Positions 17,777-27,256 are shown, numbered from the stretch's first letter. The stretch: DNA of 64,000 nucleotides from Reddybacter sp041277045 (GCA_041277045.1 JBGFSY010000002.1:496001-560000); one strand, 5' to 3'. Program-made: numbers and translations. The notes: generated by a model from the letters alone, not told the origin.

Positions 17777-18823
17777 TTAGTTCAGTTCTACCGCCTCTTC
17801 ACCGTCTTTAGCAGTGGTAATAGTGCCAATCACCATGGCCGTTTCACCCGCCGCAGCTAATAGGCCCAGTGCAGTGTCGGTTTCGCTTGCGGGAACGCAA
17901 ATCACCATGCCAATGCCACAGTTAAAGGTGCGATACATTTCAGTGGGTGAGATATTGCCCTTTTCTTGCAGCCATTGGAAAACCGGTGGCGCAGTCCAGC
18001 TCTTGGTATCAATAACAGCTTTGGTGTGCTCGGGCAGAACGCGGGGAATATTTTCCAACAGGCCGCCGCCAGTAATGTGGGCCAGGGCGTTAACCTTGCT
18101 CTCACGAATAAGCTGGAGCAGTGATTTGACGTAGATACGCGTTGGCGTCAGCAGTATATCTGCCAGGTTTTTGTCGTCGAGTTCAACCGTTGCGGGGTCA
18201 ACCTCGTTCACTTCGAGTATTTTACGAATCAGTGAATAACCGTTGGAGTGGGGGCCGCTTGATGCCAGGCCAATCAGCACGTTGCCGGCTGTAACCTCTT
18301 TACCGTCGATAATTTTATTGTTCTCGACCACGCCGACACAAAAGCCCGCCAGGTCATAGTCTTCGCCCTCGTACATGCCGGGCATCTCGGCGGTTTCGCC
18401 GCCGACCAGTGAGCAGTCCGACAACTCGCAGCCTTTGCCGATGCCGGTAACAACGGCAGCGGCGATATCAATGTCGAGCTTGCCGGTGGCGTAGTAATCG
18501 AGAAAGAACAGCGGCTCGGCACCGCAGACAATCAGGTCGTTGACACACATGGCAACCAGGTCAATACCTACCGTGTCGTGCTTTTTTAGGTCAATGGCAA
18601 GGCGTAGTTTGGTACCGACACCATCGGTGCCCGATACGAGAACCGGCTCTTTATAGCCCACTGGGATTTTACACAGCGCACCAAACCCGCCAAGCCCAGC
18701 CATAACTTCCGGGCGACGGGTGCGCACCGCTACCTGTTTGATACGCTCAACCAGAGCATTGCCTGCCTCTATGTCAACGCCGGCGTCTTTATATGTAATG
18801 GAGGGGGGCTGATTCTGGCTCAT
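17777..18823 (-). CDS. purM: Phosphoribosylformylglycinamidine cyclo-ligase (AIR synthetase)
   Basis: A 348-residue enzyme (E. coli 345) of de novo purine synthesis, converting FGAM to AIR with ATP. Visible are the N-terminal SITYKDAGVDI, GFGALCKIP, TDGVGTKLRLA, VGGETAEMPGMY and the late HITGGGLLENIPRVLP. The start is the ATG of MSQNQPPS; an in-frame upstream ATG would add a non-conserved 20 residues. Usually purN is adjacent; it is missing here, so the formyltransferase step must be encoded elsewhere (purN or purT). Confidence 0.97.
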   Translation of the reverse strand: MSQNQPPSITYKDAGVDIEAGNALVERIKQVAVRTRRPEVMAGLGGFGALCKIPVGYKEPVLVSGTDGVGTKLRLAIDLKKHDTVGIDLVAMCVNDLIVCGAEPLFFLDYYATGKLDIDIAAAVVTGIGKGCELSDCSLVGGETAEMPGMYEGEDYDLAGFCVGVVENNKIIDGKEVTAGNVLIGLASSGPHSNGYSLIRKILEVNEVDPATVELDDKNLADILLTPTRIYVKSLLQLIRESKVNALAHITGGGLLENIPRVLPEHTKAVIDTKSWTAPPVFQWLQEKGNISPTEMYRTFNCGIGMVICVPASETDTALGLLAAAGETAMVIGTITTAKDGEEAVELN

Positions 18824-19068
18824 GGCGTCTATCCTGATTAAAGCGCGCATTTTATAGGGACTGGGAAAGAAAAGCAGGTTCAACTTTACTTTGATGCAGA
18901 AATTTTTCTCTTTAACGGTATCTGCGGTGATTGGAAGGGGGGCAAAACCCAGTTGAAAAGAAGGGTTCTTTGAGACAGCTCACCCCTTTCTATAGAAATA
19001 CCCATTCAAAGGGTAGCCGACTCACCTTGTAGCTGCGTTTATAGAGTGTCTACTGCTACAATCGCACC

Positions 19069-20199
19069 ATGAGATTGATCTTTAAAATACTTGTTATAGC
19101 CTTCCTTGCGACCCTTCCTCTCCTGGGGTTTGCTAGCATTGTTGAAGGTTTGTACTCAGCCACTATTGAAGTACCAGACCAGAGCCGAGCTCAGCGTGAA
19201 AAGGGCTTCTCTCTTGCTTTGGCACAGGTTCTGATTAAAACCACTGGGGCGAAAGATATTTCTTCCCGTCGCGGCGTTAACGATGCTTTGAGCCAAGCCA
19301 GCAACTACATGGTCAAATACGCCTATTTACCGCGTTTGGAACACGAGAAAACCGAGGGCGATCAACTGCCAGCCAAGTCGGGCATTCCATTGTCAGTACA
19401 GTTTGCCAAGGCGACAATTGATGATTTGATGCGCAAACTCGACTTGCCAATTTGGCCTGCCAATCGTCCTGAACTACTGATTTGGGTGCTTGAGCAAACG
19501 ACTTCTGGGTACCGCTTTGTTGAAGGCAGCGACTTACCTCGTGAGCTGCAACACAGCTTTCAACGCCGGGGCTTGCCGATTCAATTGCCCCTGTACGACC
19601 TGCAGGACCAGCTTGCACTCAAGCCTGTTGATGCCTGGTCGCTGAACCAACAAAAATTAATCGATGCCGCAAAGCGTTATGGCGCCGATCACTGGCTAGT
19701 TTTGCGTTACAGCAAGATTTCTAACGGGGCCGTTAGAGGTTCCTGGCATCTCGCCGCACGCAGCGGTAATTTTGCAAGGGAGGGGGCTGTACTCAATACC
19801 CTGCAAGTTGAATCTAAAGGTGCTTATCTTCAAGGCAGTGCCGATCAAGTCGTCGATCTTTTTGCCGGGAAAATGGCTTACTTTGCCGATGCCGATACTG
19901 ATTTGTTTCGCCTGGTGGTTGAGAATATCGGTAGTTTTAGTGCCTATTCACAGCTGAATGATTTTCTTGGCCGCCTCCAAATTGTCAATGGCGTAAAAGT
20001 GCGTAGCATTGATGGTGACACTATCGTTCTCGATCTTGCGACCGAGGGTGAGTCTCGGGTGTTATTGCGAGCCTTGAATAAAGAGCCTCGTTTATCGCGC
20101 ATCACCCAGTTGGGAGATGATAGCCCTGAACAGGCTTTAGCGGTCGCAGCGCGACATAGTGGTAGCGTAGAGCATTACCGTTGGCAGGCAGCACGCTGA
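19069..20199 (+). CDS. DUF2066 exported protein
   Basis: A 376-residue protein with a signal peptide (ILVIAFLATLPLLGFAS) and the DUF2066 signature VEGLYSATIEVPDQSRAQREKG, then FSLALAQVLIKTTG. The family is almost always placed directly before hda in gammaproteobacteria, as here (3-bp gap), so the two are co-transcribed. Role unknown; location probably periplasm or outer membrane. It is divergent from purM across a 245-bp promoter region. Confidence 0.88.
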   Translation: MRLIFKILVIAFLATLPLLGFASIVEGLYSATIEVPDQSRAQREKGFSLALAQVLIKTTGAKDISSRRGVNDALSQASNYMVKYAYLPRLEHEKTEGDQLPAKSGIPLSVQFAKATIDDLMRKLDLPIWPANRPELLIWVLEQTTSGYRFVEGSDLPRELQHSFQRRGLPIQLPLYDLQDQLALKPVDAWSLNQQKLIDAAKRYGADHWLVLRYSKISNGAVRGSWHLAARSGNFAREGAVLNTLQVESKGAYLQGSADQVVDLFAGKMAYFADADTDLFRLVVENIGSFSAYSQLNDFLGRLQIVNGVKVRSIDGDTIVLDLATEGESRVLLRALNKEPRLSRITQLGDDSPEQALAVAARHSGSVEHYRWQAAR

Positions 20200-20202
20200 C
20201 AG

Positions 20203-20922
20203 ATGTCCGCCCAACAACTTAATCTGGCCCTATCACTAGCCGACGACACCCTTTTTGATAACTTTCTAACAAGCCATTCCTCCACTCGTCGACAGATTAT
20301 CGAGACGCTTAAACGTCAATTTGAAGCCGAGCCACTATCAAGTGCAATAGGTAATACCTTTCTCTGGGGAACAGTGAGCAGCGGCTTGACCCACCTGTTG
20401 CAGGCAAGCTGCCATGAGGCCGTGAGCTGCGGCCAGAGCATCCAATATTTACCACTTGAGGCGATGGCCAATTATCCTGCTCAGGATGTACTGCAGGGTT
20501 TAGCGGCCTGTCAGCTAGTTTGTCTGGATAATATCGAAGCCGTAATGGGCTTGCCAGAGTGGGAAGAAGCACTGTTTCATCTATTTAATGAGGTGATGGC
20601 AGCCGGGGGTAGATTGTTAATTAGCGCTAATGCAGCGCCCCGGGCTCTTGCGATACAACTGGCCGACCTCGAATCACGCCTGGCTGCCAGCACCATTTTT
20701 CAGTTGCCCCAGTATAGCGACGAAGAAAAAGCCGCTATCGTTCAGTTTCGCGCCGCCCGGATAGGCTTGATCTTGAGTGATGAGGCCCTCGGCTTTTTAA
20801 TGAACCGAGCGCCGCGAGACCTTCACTCCCTTATTGAACATCTGCATCAGCTAGATACTTTCGCCCTGCAATATCAGAGCAAAGCGACCATCCCCTTGAT
20901 GAAAAAAGCCTTCGGCTGGTAA
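20203..20922 (+). CDS. hda: DnaA regulatory inactivator Hda
   Basis: A 239-residue AAA+ protein homologous to DnaA domain III. With the DNA-loaded sliding clamp it stimulates ATP hydrolysis on DnaA to prevent over-initiation. The N-terminal QQLNLALSLADD holds the clamp-binding motif (QLxLxL). The Walker A region is FLWGTVSSGLTHLLQA, in which the usual lysine is replaced, as is common in Hda. Sensor/arginine-finger-type segments DLHSLIEHLHQLD complete the fold. It is coupled to DUF2066. Confidence 0.92.
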   Translation: MSAQQLNLALSLADDTLFDNFLTSHSSTRRQIIETLKRQFEAEPLSSAIGNTFLWGTVSSGLTHLLQASCHEAVSCGQSIQYLPLEAMANYPAQDVLQGLAACQLVCLDNIEAVMGLPEWEEALFHLFNEVMAAGGRLLISANAAPRALAIQLADLESRLAASTIFQLPQYSDEEKAAIVQFRAARIGLILSDEALGFLMNRAPRDLHSLIEHLHQLDTFALQYQSKATIPLMKKAFGW

Positions 20923-20971
20923 GCCTTGATCTTTTTAAAAGATAGTTTAAAGGCCTAATTTGCAGCTTTGA

Positions 20972-22846
20972 TTAATCAAGGCGACACTGCCAACACTGTA
21001 AATACAGATGCCCGGGTGCCTGTTCGCTGATGAGAGTTTGCGAAAAAATACGCTCAGCATATTGACTTAAGGCAGGGGCGAGCAGCGTTTTTTGCCCCGT
21101 GTTAATGCCCATACTCTCGGAGGTTTTTTGCACGCCCTGAGACAGCTTCTTTAATAATTGTTGCTGAAACTTGAGTGTCGGCTTTATGTTGATAAGTTCA
21201 TAGTCATCCAGTTCGGCAAGTTCAGCCGCTGCGGCAATGGCTTCGTCAAGCCCGCCCAACTCATCCACCAATCCCAACTCTTTAGCCTTACGCCCGGTCC
21301 ACACTCTGCCCTGAGCAATTCCATGGATACTATCAGGTGTGCTGTCGCGGCCCTTCGCTACTAAATTGAGGAATTGTTGATAAATATTGTTAACGCTAAG
21401 TTGGATTAGCTGCTTGGCCTGGGGGCTCATGGGGCGGTCGAGATGATAAATGTCGGCAATGGGAGAGGTGCCGATACCGTCGTTGTGAATACCAAGTGCT
21501 GCCAGTGTATTCTCGAAAGTTGGCACAACACCAAAGACACCAATAGAACCGGTGATGGTGGTGGGTGAGGCCCAGATTTGATCAGCGCCGGCGGCTATCC
21601 AGTAGCCGCCCGATGCGGCGAGAGAACCCATGGAAACCACCACTGGGATGCCACTTTTTTGAATTTGTTCAATTTCACGACGCATCACCTCTGAGGCGAA
21701 AGCACTACCGCCCGGGCTATCAATACGCAGCACTAATGCGCGAATATCTTTGTCTTTACGTACCTTTGCGAGTAGCTCGCTGAAGCTCTTGCTACCAATG
21801 TCACCCTCTGGCCGCACACCATCGTAAATAGTGCCTTTGGCAATAATCAGGGCAATTTTGTCGCTACTCGGTTGCTCTGCAAGCTGGAGATTTTGGTGAA
21901 ACAAATATTCCTGCAAACCAACGTGAAGATAATCATCTTTTTCCTCGTTGAGCCCGGCCATTGACGCCAAACGCTTACGCATAGCTGGGCGGGGGCTTAG
22001 GTGGTCGACCAGTCCGTGTTGTATGGCAAGTTGGGCACCACTGCCATGGGCAAGGCTCAGGTTATGACTCATATTGGCGACGTAGCTGTCTATTGTATTA
22101 GCCGGCAATTGACGGTTGCGTTCAACTCCGCTTGTGTAAGCCTGCCATAATTCATTTAGCCAAAGCGAAGCCTGGGCCTTTGAGGAAGTCGACATATCGT
22201 TGCGGATAAAGGGTTCTACGGCATCTTTATATTCACCCACGCGAAAGACATGGAAGTTGATTTTTAGTTTGTCGAGAGCATCTTTAAAAAATGGATGGTA
22301 ACTACCATAACCGCTGAGAAGGACCGCCCCCATGGGGTTTAGATGGATTTCGTCGGCAAAGCTGGCGAGGAAATATTGCGCCTGAGTATAGTTGCTGCCG
22401 ATGGCAATAACCGGTTTACCACTGGTTTTAAAGTCTGTTATTGCATCACCAATAGTCGTGAGTTTACTAATGCCGCCGCCAACCAGGAAATCAAGCTCGA
22501 GTACCAGGCCCGTAATTCCTGGGTCAGTTTTGGCGCTTTCAAGGGCATCGACAAGATCGCTCAACAGTGTCTCTGGTTGATGTTCGGCACTTTTGCCGAT
22601 AATTTGTGAGAGTGGGTCGATATAGCTGAATTGCTCAACCAATACGCCACTGGGGATCAGTCTCAGAAACGCTTTTTCGGGAAGAGGTCTGACGTTACTC
22701 CCAAACATGCTGGCAATAATGCTAATAACAAAAAGCAGTACGATGAGGTTTATTGCGGAACGTATAAATTTAACCGTAGTATTGATCAGTGAAAATATTT
22801 TCCTGAAAAACCCCGGTTTTTTTTTGTCCTTTTTACTTTCTGTCAC
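20972..22846 (-). CDS. sppA: Signal peptide peptidase SppA, 67K type
   Basis: A 624-residue inner-membrane serine protease that degrades cleaved signal peptides. The N-terminus is basic, followed by a transmembrane helix (about 34-48). Two S49 protease halves are present: the first has FRVGEYKDAVEPF with the catalytic lysine region, the second MGSLAASGGYWIAA with the nucleophile serine, and the RIDSPGGSAFASE strand before it. Start is GTG at 22846 with a GAGGT site upstream. Length agrees with the E. coli 618-residue form. Confidence 0.93.
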   Translation of the reverse strand: MTESKKDKKKPGFFRKIFSLINTTVKFIRSAINLIVLLFVISIIASMFGSNVRPLPEKAFLRLIPSGVLVEQFSYIDPLSQIIGKSAEHQPETLLSDLVDALESAKTDPGITGLVLELDFLVGGGISKLTTIGDAITDFKTSGKPVIAIGSNYTQAQYFLASFADEIHLNPMGAVLLSGYGSYHPFFKDALDKLKINFHVFRVGEYKDAVEPFIRNDMSTSSKAQASLWLNELWQAYTSGVERNRQLPANTIDSYVANMSHNLSLAHGSGAQLAIQHGLVDHLSPRPAMRKRLASMAGLNEEKDDYLHVGLQEYLFHQNLQLAEQPSSDKIALIIAKGTIYDGVRPEGDIGSKSFSELLAKVRKDKDIRALVLRIDSPGGSAFASEVMRREIEQIQKSGIPVVVSMGSLAASGGYWIAAGADQIWASPTTITGSIGVFGVVPTFENTLAALGIHNDGIGTSPIADIYHLDRPMSPQAKQLIQLSVNNIYQQFLNLVAKGRDSTPDSIHGIAQGRVWTGRKAKELGLVDELGGLDEAIAAAAELAELDDYELINIKPTLKFQQQLLKKLSQGVQKTSESMGINTGQKTLLAPALSQYAERIFSQTLISEQAPGHLYLQCWQCRLD

Positions 22847-22930
22847 CGCTGCGACCTCAGGTTATGCGACGTTCTGTCGTGGAAATTTACTGTGTAGAGC
22901 TTGCACTAAAGCCGTTTAGTTAGAGGAGCC

Positions 22931-23308
22931 TTAGCACTCGTTACTATAGTCAATGGCGGACTCGGCCTGTGCGCGCTGTAGCCAGCGGCTATACATCATA
23001 GAAACTATAAATAGTGTCACTACGGCAATCACGGCGCTGATATCAAAGAGCGAGCGGTCTGGCTCAAAGAGGTTAGCCACTATCGCTGTGAAATAAAGCA
23101 GGGTGACAAAACACAGCATACTGATGGAGCGGTAATTTTCTTTGCACAGGCCGGGGATAAAAATTAGCAGGGGTGCAACGGCAAACACCAATAAAATTGC
23201 CGGTGTGCCACTGACCAAGCCACCGCCTATAAGGCTAAAAATGAGCACGCCGTAGCTAAGCCGAGTAACTACTCGCGCCTTTTGAACTAACTCGCTAAGG
23301 TCTTTCAA
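22931..23308 (-). CDS. DUF2069 membrane protein
   Basis: A 125-residue integral membrane protein with four predicted helices (LSYGVLIFSLIGGGLV, ILLVFAVAPLLIFIPGL, ISMLCFVTLLYFTAIV, ISAVIAVVTLFIVSMMY), matching DUF2069. It starts at TTG with GAGGG upstream. The family usually stands beside arsC-like and wrbA genes, as it does here with the arsC-like gene. Function unknown. Confidence 0.8.
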   Translation of the reverse strand: MKDLSELVQKARVVTRLSYGVLIFSLIGGGLVSGTPAILLVFAVAPLLIFIPGLCKENYRSISMLCFVTLLYFTAIVANLFEPDRSLFDISAVIAVVTLFIVSMMYSRWLQRAQAESAIDYSNEC

Positions 23309-23379
23309 AAGACGAAACCCTCACGGTAATGACTCTGCAGGTTAAACCCACGAGCGCGTTGACTAATACCCGTGCTGTA

Positions 23380-23724
23380 TTAAAGGATTTCAAGTACGGA
23401 CTCCGGAGGACGACCTAGAGCGGCCTTGTCGCCATTAATGACAATGGGGCGCTCAATCAACTTGGGGTATTTGAGCATAAAATCGATCAGTTGCGCATCG
23501 GAAAGAGCGGTATCTTTGAGGTTGTTGTCTTTGTAGTCTGCCTCGCTCTTGCGCAGCAGCTGCCTTGGGCTAATAGCCAATTTATCGAGCAGGCCCAGCA
23601 AGGTGGCTTTGTCGGGGGGCGTTTCAAGATAGAGGACAATCTCGGGGCTTATGCCTTTGTCTTCGAGCAACTGTAGGGTTTGGCGAGATTTAGAGCAGCG
23701 CGGATTGTGATAAATGCTAATCAT
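23380..23724 (-). CDS. ArsC-family reductase (YfgD-like)
   Basis: A 114-residue thioredoxin-fold protein of the ArsC family. It has YHNPRCSKSR with the active-site Cys10, the conserved RPIVI and the final GRPPESVL, where arginines bind the oxyanion in true arsenate reductases. No ars operon partners (arsB, arsR) are present, and its DUF2069 neighbour is the usual YfgD context. A general ArsC-like role is safer than arsenic resistance. Confidence 0.9.
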   Translation of the reverse strand: MISIYHNPRCSKSRQTLQLLEDKGISPEIVLYLETPPDKATLLGLLDKLAISPRQLLRKSEADYKDNNLKDTALSDAQLIDFMLKYPKLIERPIVINGDKAALGRPPESVLEIL

Positions 23725-23823
23725 AGTGACAGGACTTATGTGATGATTTAAAGGTTGGCATTGTAATGCTTCGCCCGAATGAGGGCTAGATTAATGACCG
23801 TTTGTATCGCTAGCCATAAAGAT

Positions 23824-23850
23824 AAAACCCCGCATCGAAAGCAGGGTTTT
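23824..23850 (-). terminator. Intrinsic terminator of the cupin gene
   Basis: AAAACCCTGC-TTTCGAT-GCGGGGTTTT read on the minus strand: a 10-bp stem with one G-T pair and a closing T-run, 30 bp after the cupin stop. Confidence 0.7.
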
Positions 23851-23880
23851 ACTGTTAGAGCTAATACTATTTGCAGCAGC

Positions 23881-24369
23881 TCATTCAGTACTCATCATAA
23901 TGGCCGCCATTTTGACCTTTTTACCCGAGCGATTTGACCAGGCGTGATTGGTACCGCGTTGAATAAGTACATCACCCGTTTTGAGCAAGGTTTCTTCGGT
24001 TTCCATCATCGAATAAATTTCACCCTCGAGAACGATAATAATGTCGGTGGTATTGGTTTGATGAAATCCCGGGTGAGAATCTAGGCCGGCACCCGGTTTA
24101 GCGGTGCCATCAGGCTCGGGGGGGAACTCGGCGATACGCACCATCATCGTACCGGGGATGGGGTCGAGGTTATATTCACCGGGGCGCTCGCCAAAGTTAT
24201 TGGCAGCGTTACTGGCGGGCAGGGTGCCCATCCATAAATCGGCCATGGCCAGGGAGCTCTGATCGGTAAAGCCCTCCATACCTTGACCACCAAAAAGATC
24301 TGCACGGCCCTCATCCTGCGTAAATACAGATTGGCCTTTTTCGTTAACACCGGTAACGATTCTTCTCAC
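23881..24369 (-). CDS. Cupin-domain protein
   Basis: A 162-residue cupin. An N-terminal strand region MRRIVTGVNEKGQSVF is followed by a C-terminal barrel with HPGFHQTNTTD, IIIVLEGEIYSMM and GDVLIQRGTNHAWSN, which supplies metal-binding histidines and the glutamate. Such proteins are often found with aromatic or lactone degradation genes. It is divergent from the LLM monooxygenase, suggesting a shared control region of 255 bp. No enzymatic activity can be assigned. Confidence 0.85.
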   Translation of the reverse strand: MRRIVTGVNEKGQSVFTQDEGRADLFGGQGMEGFTDQSSLAMADLWMGTLPASNAANNFGERPGEYNLDPIPGTMMVRIAEFPPEPDGTAKPGAGLDSHPGFHQTNTTDIIIVLEGEIYSMMETEETLLKTGDVLIQRGTNHAWSNRSGKKVKMAAIMMSTE

Positions 24370-24624
24370 TGCTTTTATGTTGTTACTCCTTAATTATTTT
24401 TTATGGGTTCTTATAAATCCGCGCTTATTAGAGCAGCTGCCAAGGGTCGGCGATAAGTTAAAGCTACGCCAGGCATAATGCTACCCGCTGGTAATAAGTG
24501 GTGATATGCGGTAAGTTACGCGCGAATTTTTTTCATTAGTCGCATTATTTTCTGGCATAAAAAGCCCTGTAAGAGGCTTCGCCATTCACGGCTCAAGCAG
24601 CCACTATTAGGATAGGAGACTCTT

Positions 24625-25683
24625 ATGGACGTTGGCATTCACATGCTCTTCCAAAACCCCGGCAATATGACCGACCTGGCCGTCTACGACGCCGAACTCG
24701 AAATTGCCAAGCTGGCTGAACCGCTGGGTTTCGACTCGCTGTGGTGTGTTGAGCATCACTTCACCGACTACACAATGTGCCCTGACGTTACCCAGTTTTT
24801 GAGCTACATGGCTGGCCAAACCAGTAAAATCAAGCTCGGCACCGGTGCCGTCATTTTGCCCTGGCACGACCCCTTGCGCGTTGCCGAAGAAATCTGCCTG
24901 CTCGACTATTACTCAAAAGGCCGTACCATTTTTGGCATGGGTCGTGGTTTAGCCCGTATTGAATACGACAACTTCCGTCTCGACATGAGCAAGAGCCGTG
25001 TGCAGTTCGACGAAAGTGCTGAAATGATTATCAATGCGCTGAAAACCGGCTTTGCCGAATACGACGGTGAAGTGATTAAACAGCCTCGCGTTGAAATTCG
25101 CCCGCGTCCGCCCTATAGCTTCGACGATCGAATTTACTCGGTCGCCATGTCGCCCGACTCCATCGACGCCGGCGCCAACATGGGCACTACCATCATGTTG
25201 TTTATGCAGAAGCCTCTGGACAGCATGGCCGTTGAAATCAATCGCTATCGTGACCTTTTCAAGCAGAAGCACAATGCTACAGCACCACCCGTACTGTGCA
25301 TCGACTTTGTGGTTTGCGATGAAAGTGCCGACCGCGCCGAAGAAATGGCGCGCAAATACGCCGCCGACTACTTTCTCACTGCAGCCAATCATTACGAAAT
25401 GGCTGGCGATCACTTTGAAGGCACCAGCGGCTACAACTCCTATGCCGAAGCTTCTAAAATGTTGAACGATGTTGGTGTTGATGCCGTCGCCCAAGCCTTT
25501 GTCGACTTCCAAATCTGGGGTACGCCCGAGCAAATACTCGAGAAAGCCCAGGCGCGTAAGCAAGTTATCGGTGATTTTAAAATGAGCGGCTGCTTTAGCT
25601 ACGCCGGTATGCCCTATGACTACGCGACCAAAAGCATGAGCTTGTTTGCTGAGAAGTGCATACCTGAGCTGCACAAGTTGTAA
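24625..25683 (+). CDS. LLM-class flavin-dependent oxidoreductase
   Basis: A 352-residue bacterial-luciferase-like TIM-barrel monooxygenase using reduced FMN/F420-type flavin. Visible are the start VGIHMLFQNPG, the conserved LWCVEHHFTDY, KLGTGAVILPWHDPLRVAEE and RTIFGMGRGLARIEY. It has a strong RBS (TAGGAG). It is a single gene closed by a clear terminator at 25742. The probable role is oxidation of an alkyl or terpenoid compound; substrate unknown. Confidence 0.92.
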   Translation: MDVGIHMLFQNPGNMTDLAVYDAELEIAKLAEPLGFDSLWCVEHHFTDYTMCPDVTQFLSYMAGQTSKIKLGTGAVILPWHDPLRVAEEICLLDYYSKGRTIFGMGRGLARIEYDNFRLDMSKSRVQFDESAEMIINALKTGFAEYDGEVIKQPRVEIRPRPPYSFDDRIYSVAMSPDSIDAGANMGTTIMLFMQKPLDSMAVEINRYRDLFKQKHNATAPPVLCIDFVVCDESADRAEEMARKYAADYFLTAANHYEMAGDHFEGTSGYNSYAEASKMLNDVGVDAVAQAFVDFQIWGTPEQILEKAQARKQVIGDFKMSGCFSYAGMPYDYATKSMSLFAEKCIPELHKL

Positions 25684-25741
25684 TTCTTTATCGCCAGCTG
25701 ATAGGTAGTTCAATCTGTTCTGCAGGTCGAATCAACAGAAT

Positions 25742-25777
25742 AAAAAAGGCCGAGTCATTAATAACTCGGCCTTTTTT
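25742..25777. terminator. Strong bidirectional terminator
   Basis: AAAAAAGGCCGAGT-N8-ACTCGGCCTTTTTT: a perfect 14-bp stem with six A before and six T after, so it works on both strands. It separates the LLM gene from the broken aqpZ. Confidence 0.9.
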
Positions 25778-25798
25778 ATTTGAGTAAACACTGACGTT

Positions 25799-26429
25799 TT
25801 ATTCTTCGCTTTCAAACCAGCGATAAACTATTCCCGCCAATACTGCGCCAACAATAGGTGCAATCCAAAATAACCATAATTGCGATAAGGCCCAGTCACC
25901 TTGAAAATAGCGACACCGGTACTGCGCGCTGGGTTAACCGATGTATTGGTAATGGGAATGCTGATGCGATGAATTAGCGTTAGCCCCAAACCAATGGCCA
26001 GTGGGGCAAAGCCCTGGAGTGCGCGCTTGTCGGTGGCACCTAAAATGATAATTAAAAACATAAAGGTCATCACGATTTCAGTGACTAGAGCCACCGTTAA
26101 GCTATACCCCCGGGTGAGTGTTCGCCATAACCGTTGGATGCAAAGCCCGCACTGGCATCAAAACCCACTTGCCAGGAGGCAATAACAAATGAAATTGCAG
26201 CACCAGCTACGCCCCCCGCGACTTGAGCGCCAATATAAGGCGCCAGCTCCCCGAGAGAAAACCGCCCGCCCGACCAAAGCCCAAATGACACGGCGGGGTT
26301 GAGATGGCAGCCAGAAATATGCCCGATCGCAAACGCCATGGTTACTACCGTTAAGCCCAAAGCTATGGAGACACCCAGCAAGCCAATGCCAACATCCGGG
26401 AAAGCAGCAGCCAGAACAGCACTTCCGCC
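25799..26429 (-). pseudogene. aqpZ: Aquaporin Z pseudogene (truncated, two frameshifts)
   Basis: Recognisable aquaporin Z water-channel sequence, inactivated three times. The 5' end is missing: homology begins at GGSAVLAAAFPDVGIG, where the first helix should precede it. The first NPA box lies in SGCHLNPAVS. After HSPGG one base is lost, giving a stop near 26095; the correct frame resumes as VALVTEIVMTF. The second NPA box is in TNTSVNPARSTG. Then TTTC lost one base, and the true ending (QGDWALSQLWLFWIAP to RWFESEE, stop at 25799-25801) lies in another frame. IS30 sequence abuts the lost 5' end, so insertion probably broke the gene. Confidence 0.85.
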
Positions 26430-26446
26430 ATCCCTTGAACCCGCCT

Positions 26447-26750
26447 ACAGCTTGGTAAAAAGCATCACCTACAACAATGGCTCAGAGAATGTCTTACACC
26501 AGGACATTAATGAAAAACTAGGGAGCGCTCCTATTTTTGCGCGCCATACCATAGCTGGGAGAAAGGCGCTGTTGAGCAGGTTAATGGTTTAATCCGACGG
26601 ACCTTCCCAAAGGGAGCGGACTTTAGCAAAGTGAGCGCAAAGGAAATTAACCGCGTCGAAAAACCACTCAACAACAGGCCGAGAAAATGTTTGAATTACC
26701 AAACACCCTACGGGGTGTTCAGACGGGCATGTGGTGCACTTGTAGATTGA
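26447..26750 (+). pseudogene. IS30-family transposase, 3' fragment
   Basis: The C-terminal end of a DDE transposase. LVKSITYNNGSEN corresponds to the second catalytic Asp box (TYDNG), with Asp changed to Asn; after one frameshift near 26545, PYHSWEKGAVEQVNGLIRR gives the glutamate box, and PKGADFSKVS to QTPYGVFRRACGALVD and a TGA at 26748 complete the end. The 5' two thirds are gone. It is back-to-back with aqpZ and faces an IS3 fragment. Confidence 0.8.
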
Positions 26751-26756
26751 ATGTGG

Positions 26757-26912
26757 CCACATCGCTTGCGCGGCATCTCTTATGCTGTAGTTTTGATCGA
26801 CGGCGAGCTGGGCTGCCTCGTGTCGAAACTCCGGGCTAAATGTCGGTCTTGTGCGCCTGCTCATTGGTCTCCTATCCCACTACAAAGCGTCCGTTGAGGG
26901 GGAAGTGACTAG
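26757..26912 (-). mobile_element. IS3-family left end with orfA N-terminal fragment
   Basis: On the minus strand an ATG at 26864 opens SRRTRPTFSPEFRHEAAQLAVD, then QNYSIRDAAQAM, the typical helix-turn-helix start of an IS3-family OrfA; similarity stops where the IS30 sequence begins. Upstream lies GTCACTTCCCCCTCAACGGAC (about 26890-26910), which fits the pattern of an IS3 terminal repeat (TGxxCxxCCCCxxxxxxGGAC-like). The remainder of the element is missing. Confidence 0.6.
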
Positions 26913-26920
26913 CTGTTGTG

Positions 26921-27256
26921 TTAGTTAATTTCGCGCCGATATCGCTCCAGGTGTTTTTTTGCCTCGGCTTCAAAGCGGGGCGTGGGGCCAATATCTTCAA
27001 AAATCGGGTCTCCGAATTCATCACGGGATATTACCTCGGGTCCAGGAATGTAGGGCATTACCTCTTCGAGATCACTCAGTGCGACCGAGAGTAAATCAAC
27101 AATGATCTGTTCTTTGGTGCGACCGGGATACATGGTGCTGAGAGCGGAAATACGTGCGAGGTCAGTGACCGGCAGGGGTAGCGTGTATTCACATACCGAT
27201 GATTCTTTAGCAGCTGTATCTTGCCATAAGTTGAGTAGTGCACTGATCCGAGACAC
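26921..27256 (-). CDS. Conserved protein of the 'pilin assembly / type 1 pili tip component' family
   Basis: A 111-residue cytoplasmic-looking protein resembling a small Pseudomonas family annotated as pilin assembly or type 1 pili tip component: LPVTDLARISALSTMYPGRTKEQIIVDLL..., then the diagnostic FGDPIFEDIGPTPRF and a basic C-terminal helix. The pilus annotation has no support from neighbours, and there is no signal peptide. The MYPGRT...LLS segment looks like a ribbon-helix-helix-like helix pair, but this is only an impression. It is intact within a degraded region. Confidence 0.65.
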   Translation of the reverse strand: MSRISALLNLWQDTAAKESSVCEYTLPLPVTDLARISALSTMYPGRTKEQIIVDLLSVALSDLEEVMPYIPGPEVISRDEFGDPIFEDIGPTPRFEAEAKKHLERYRREIN

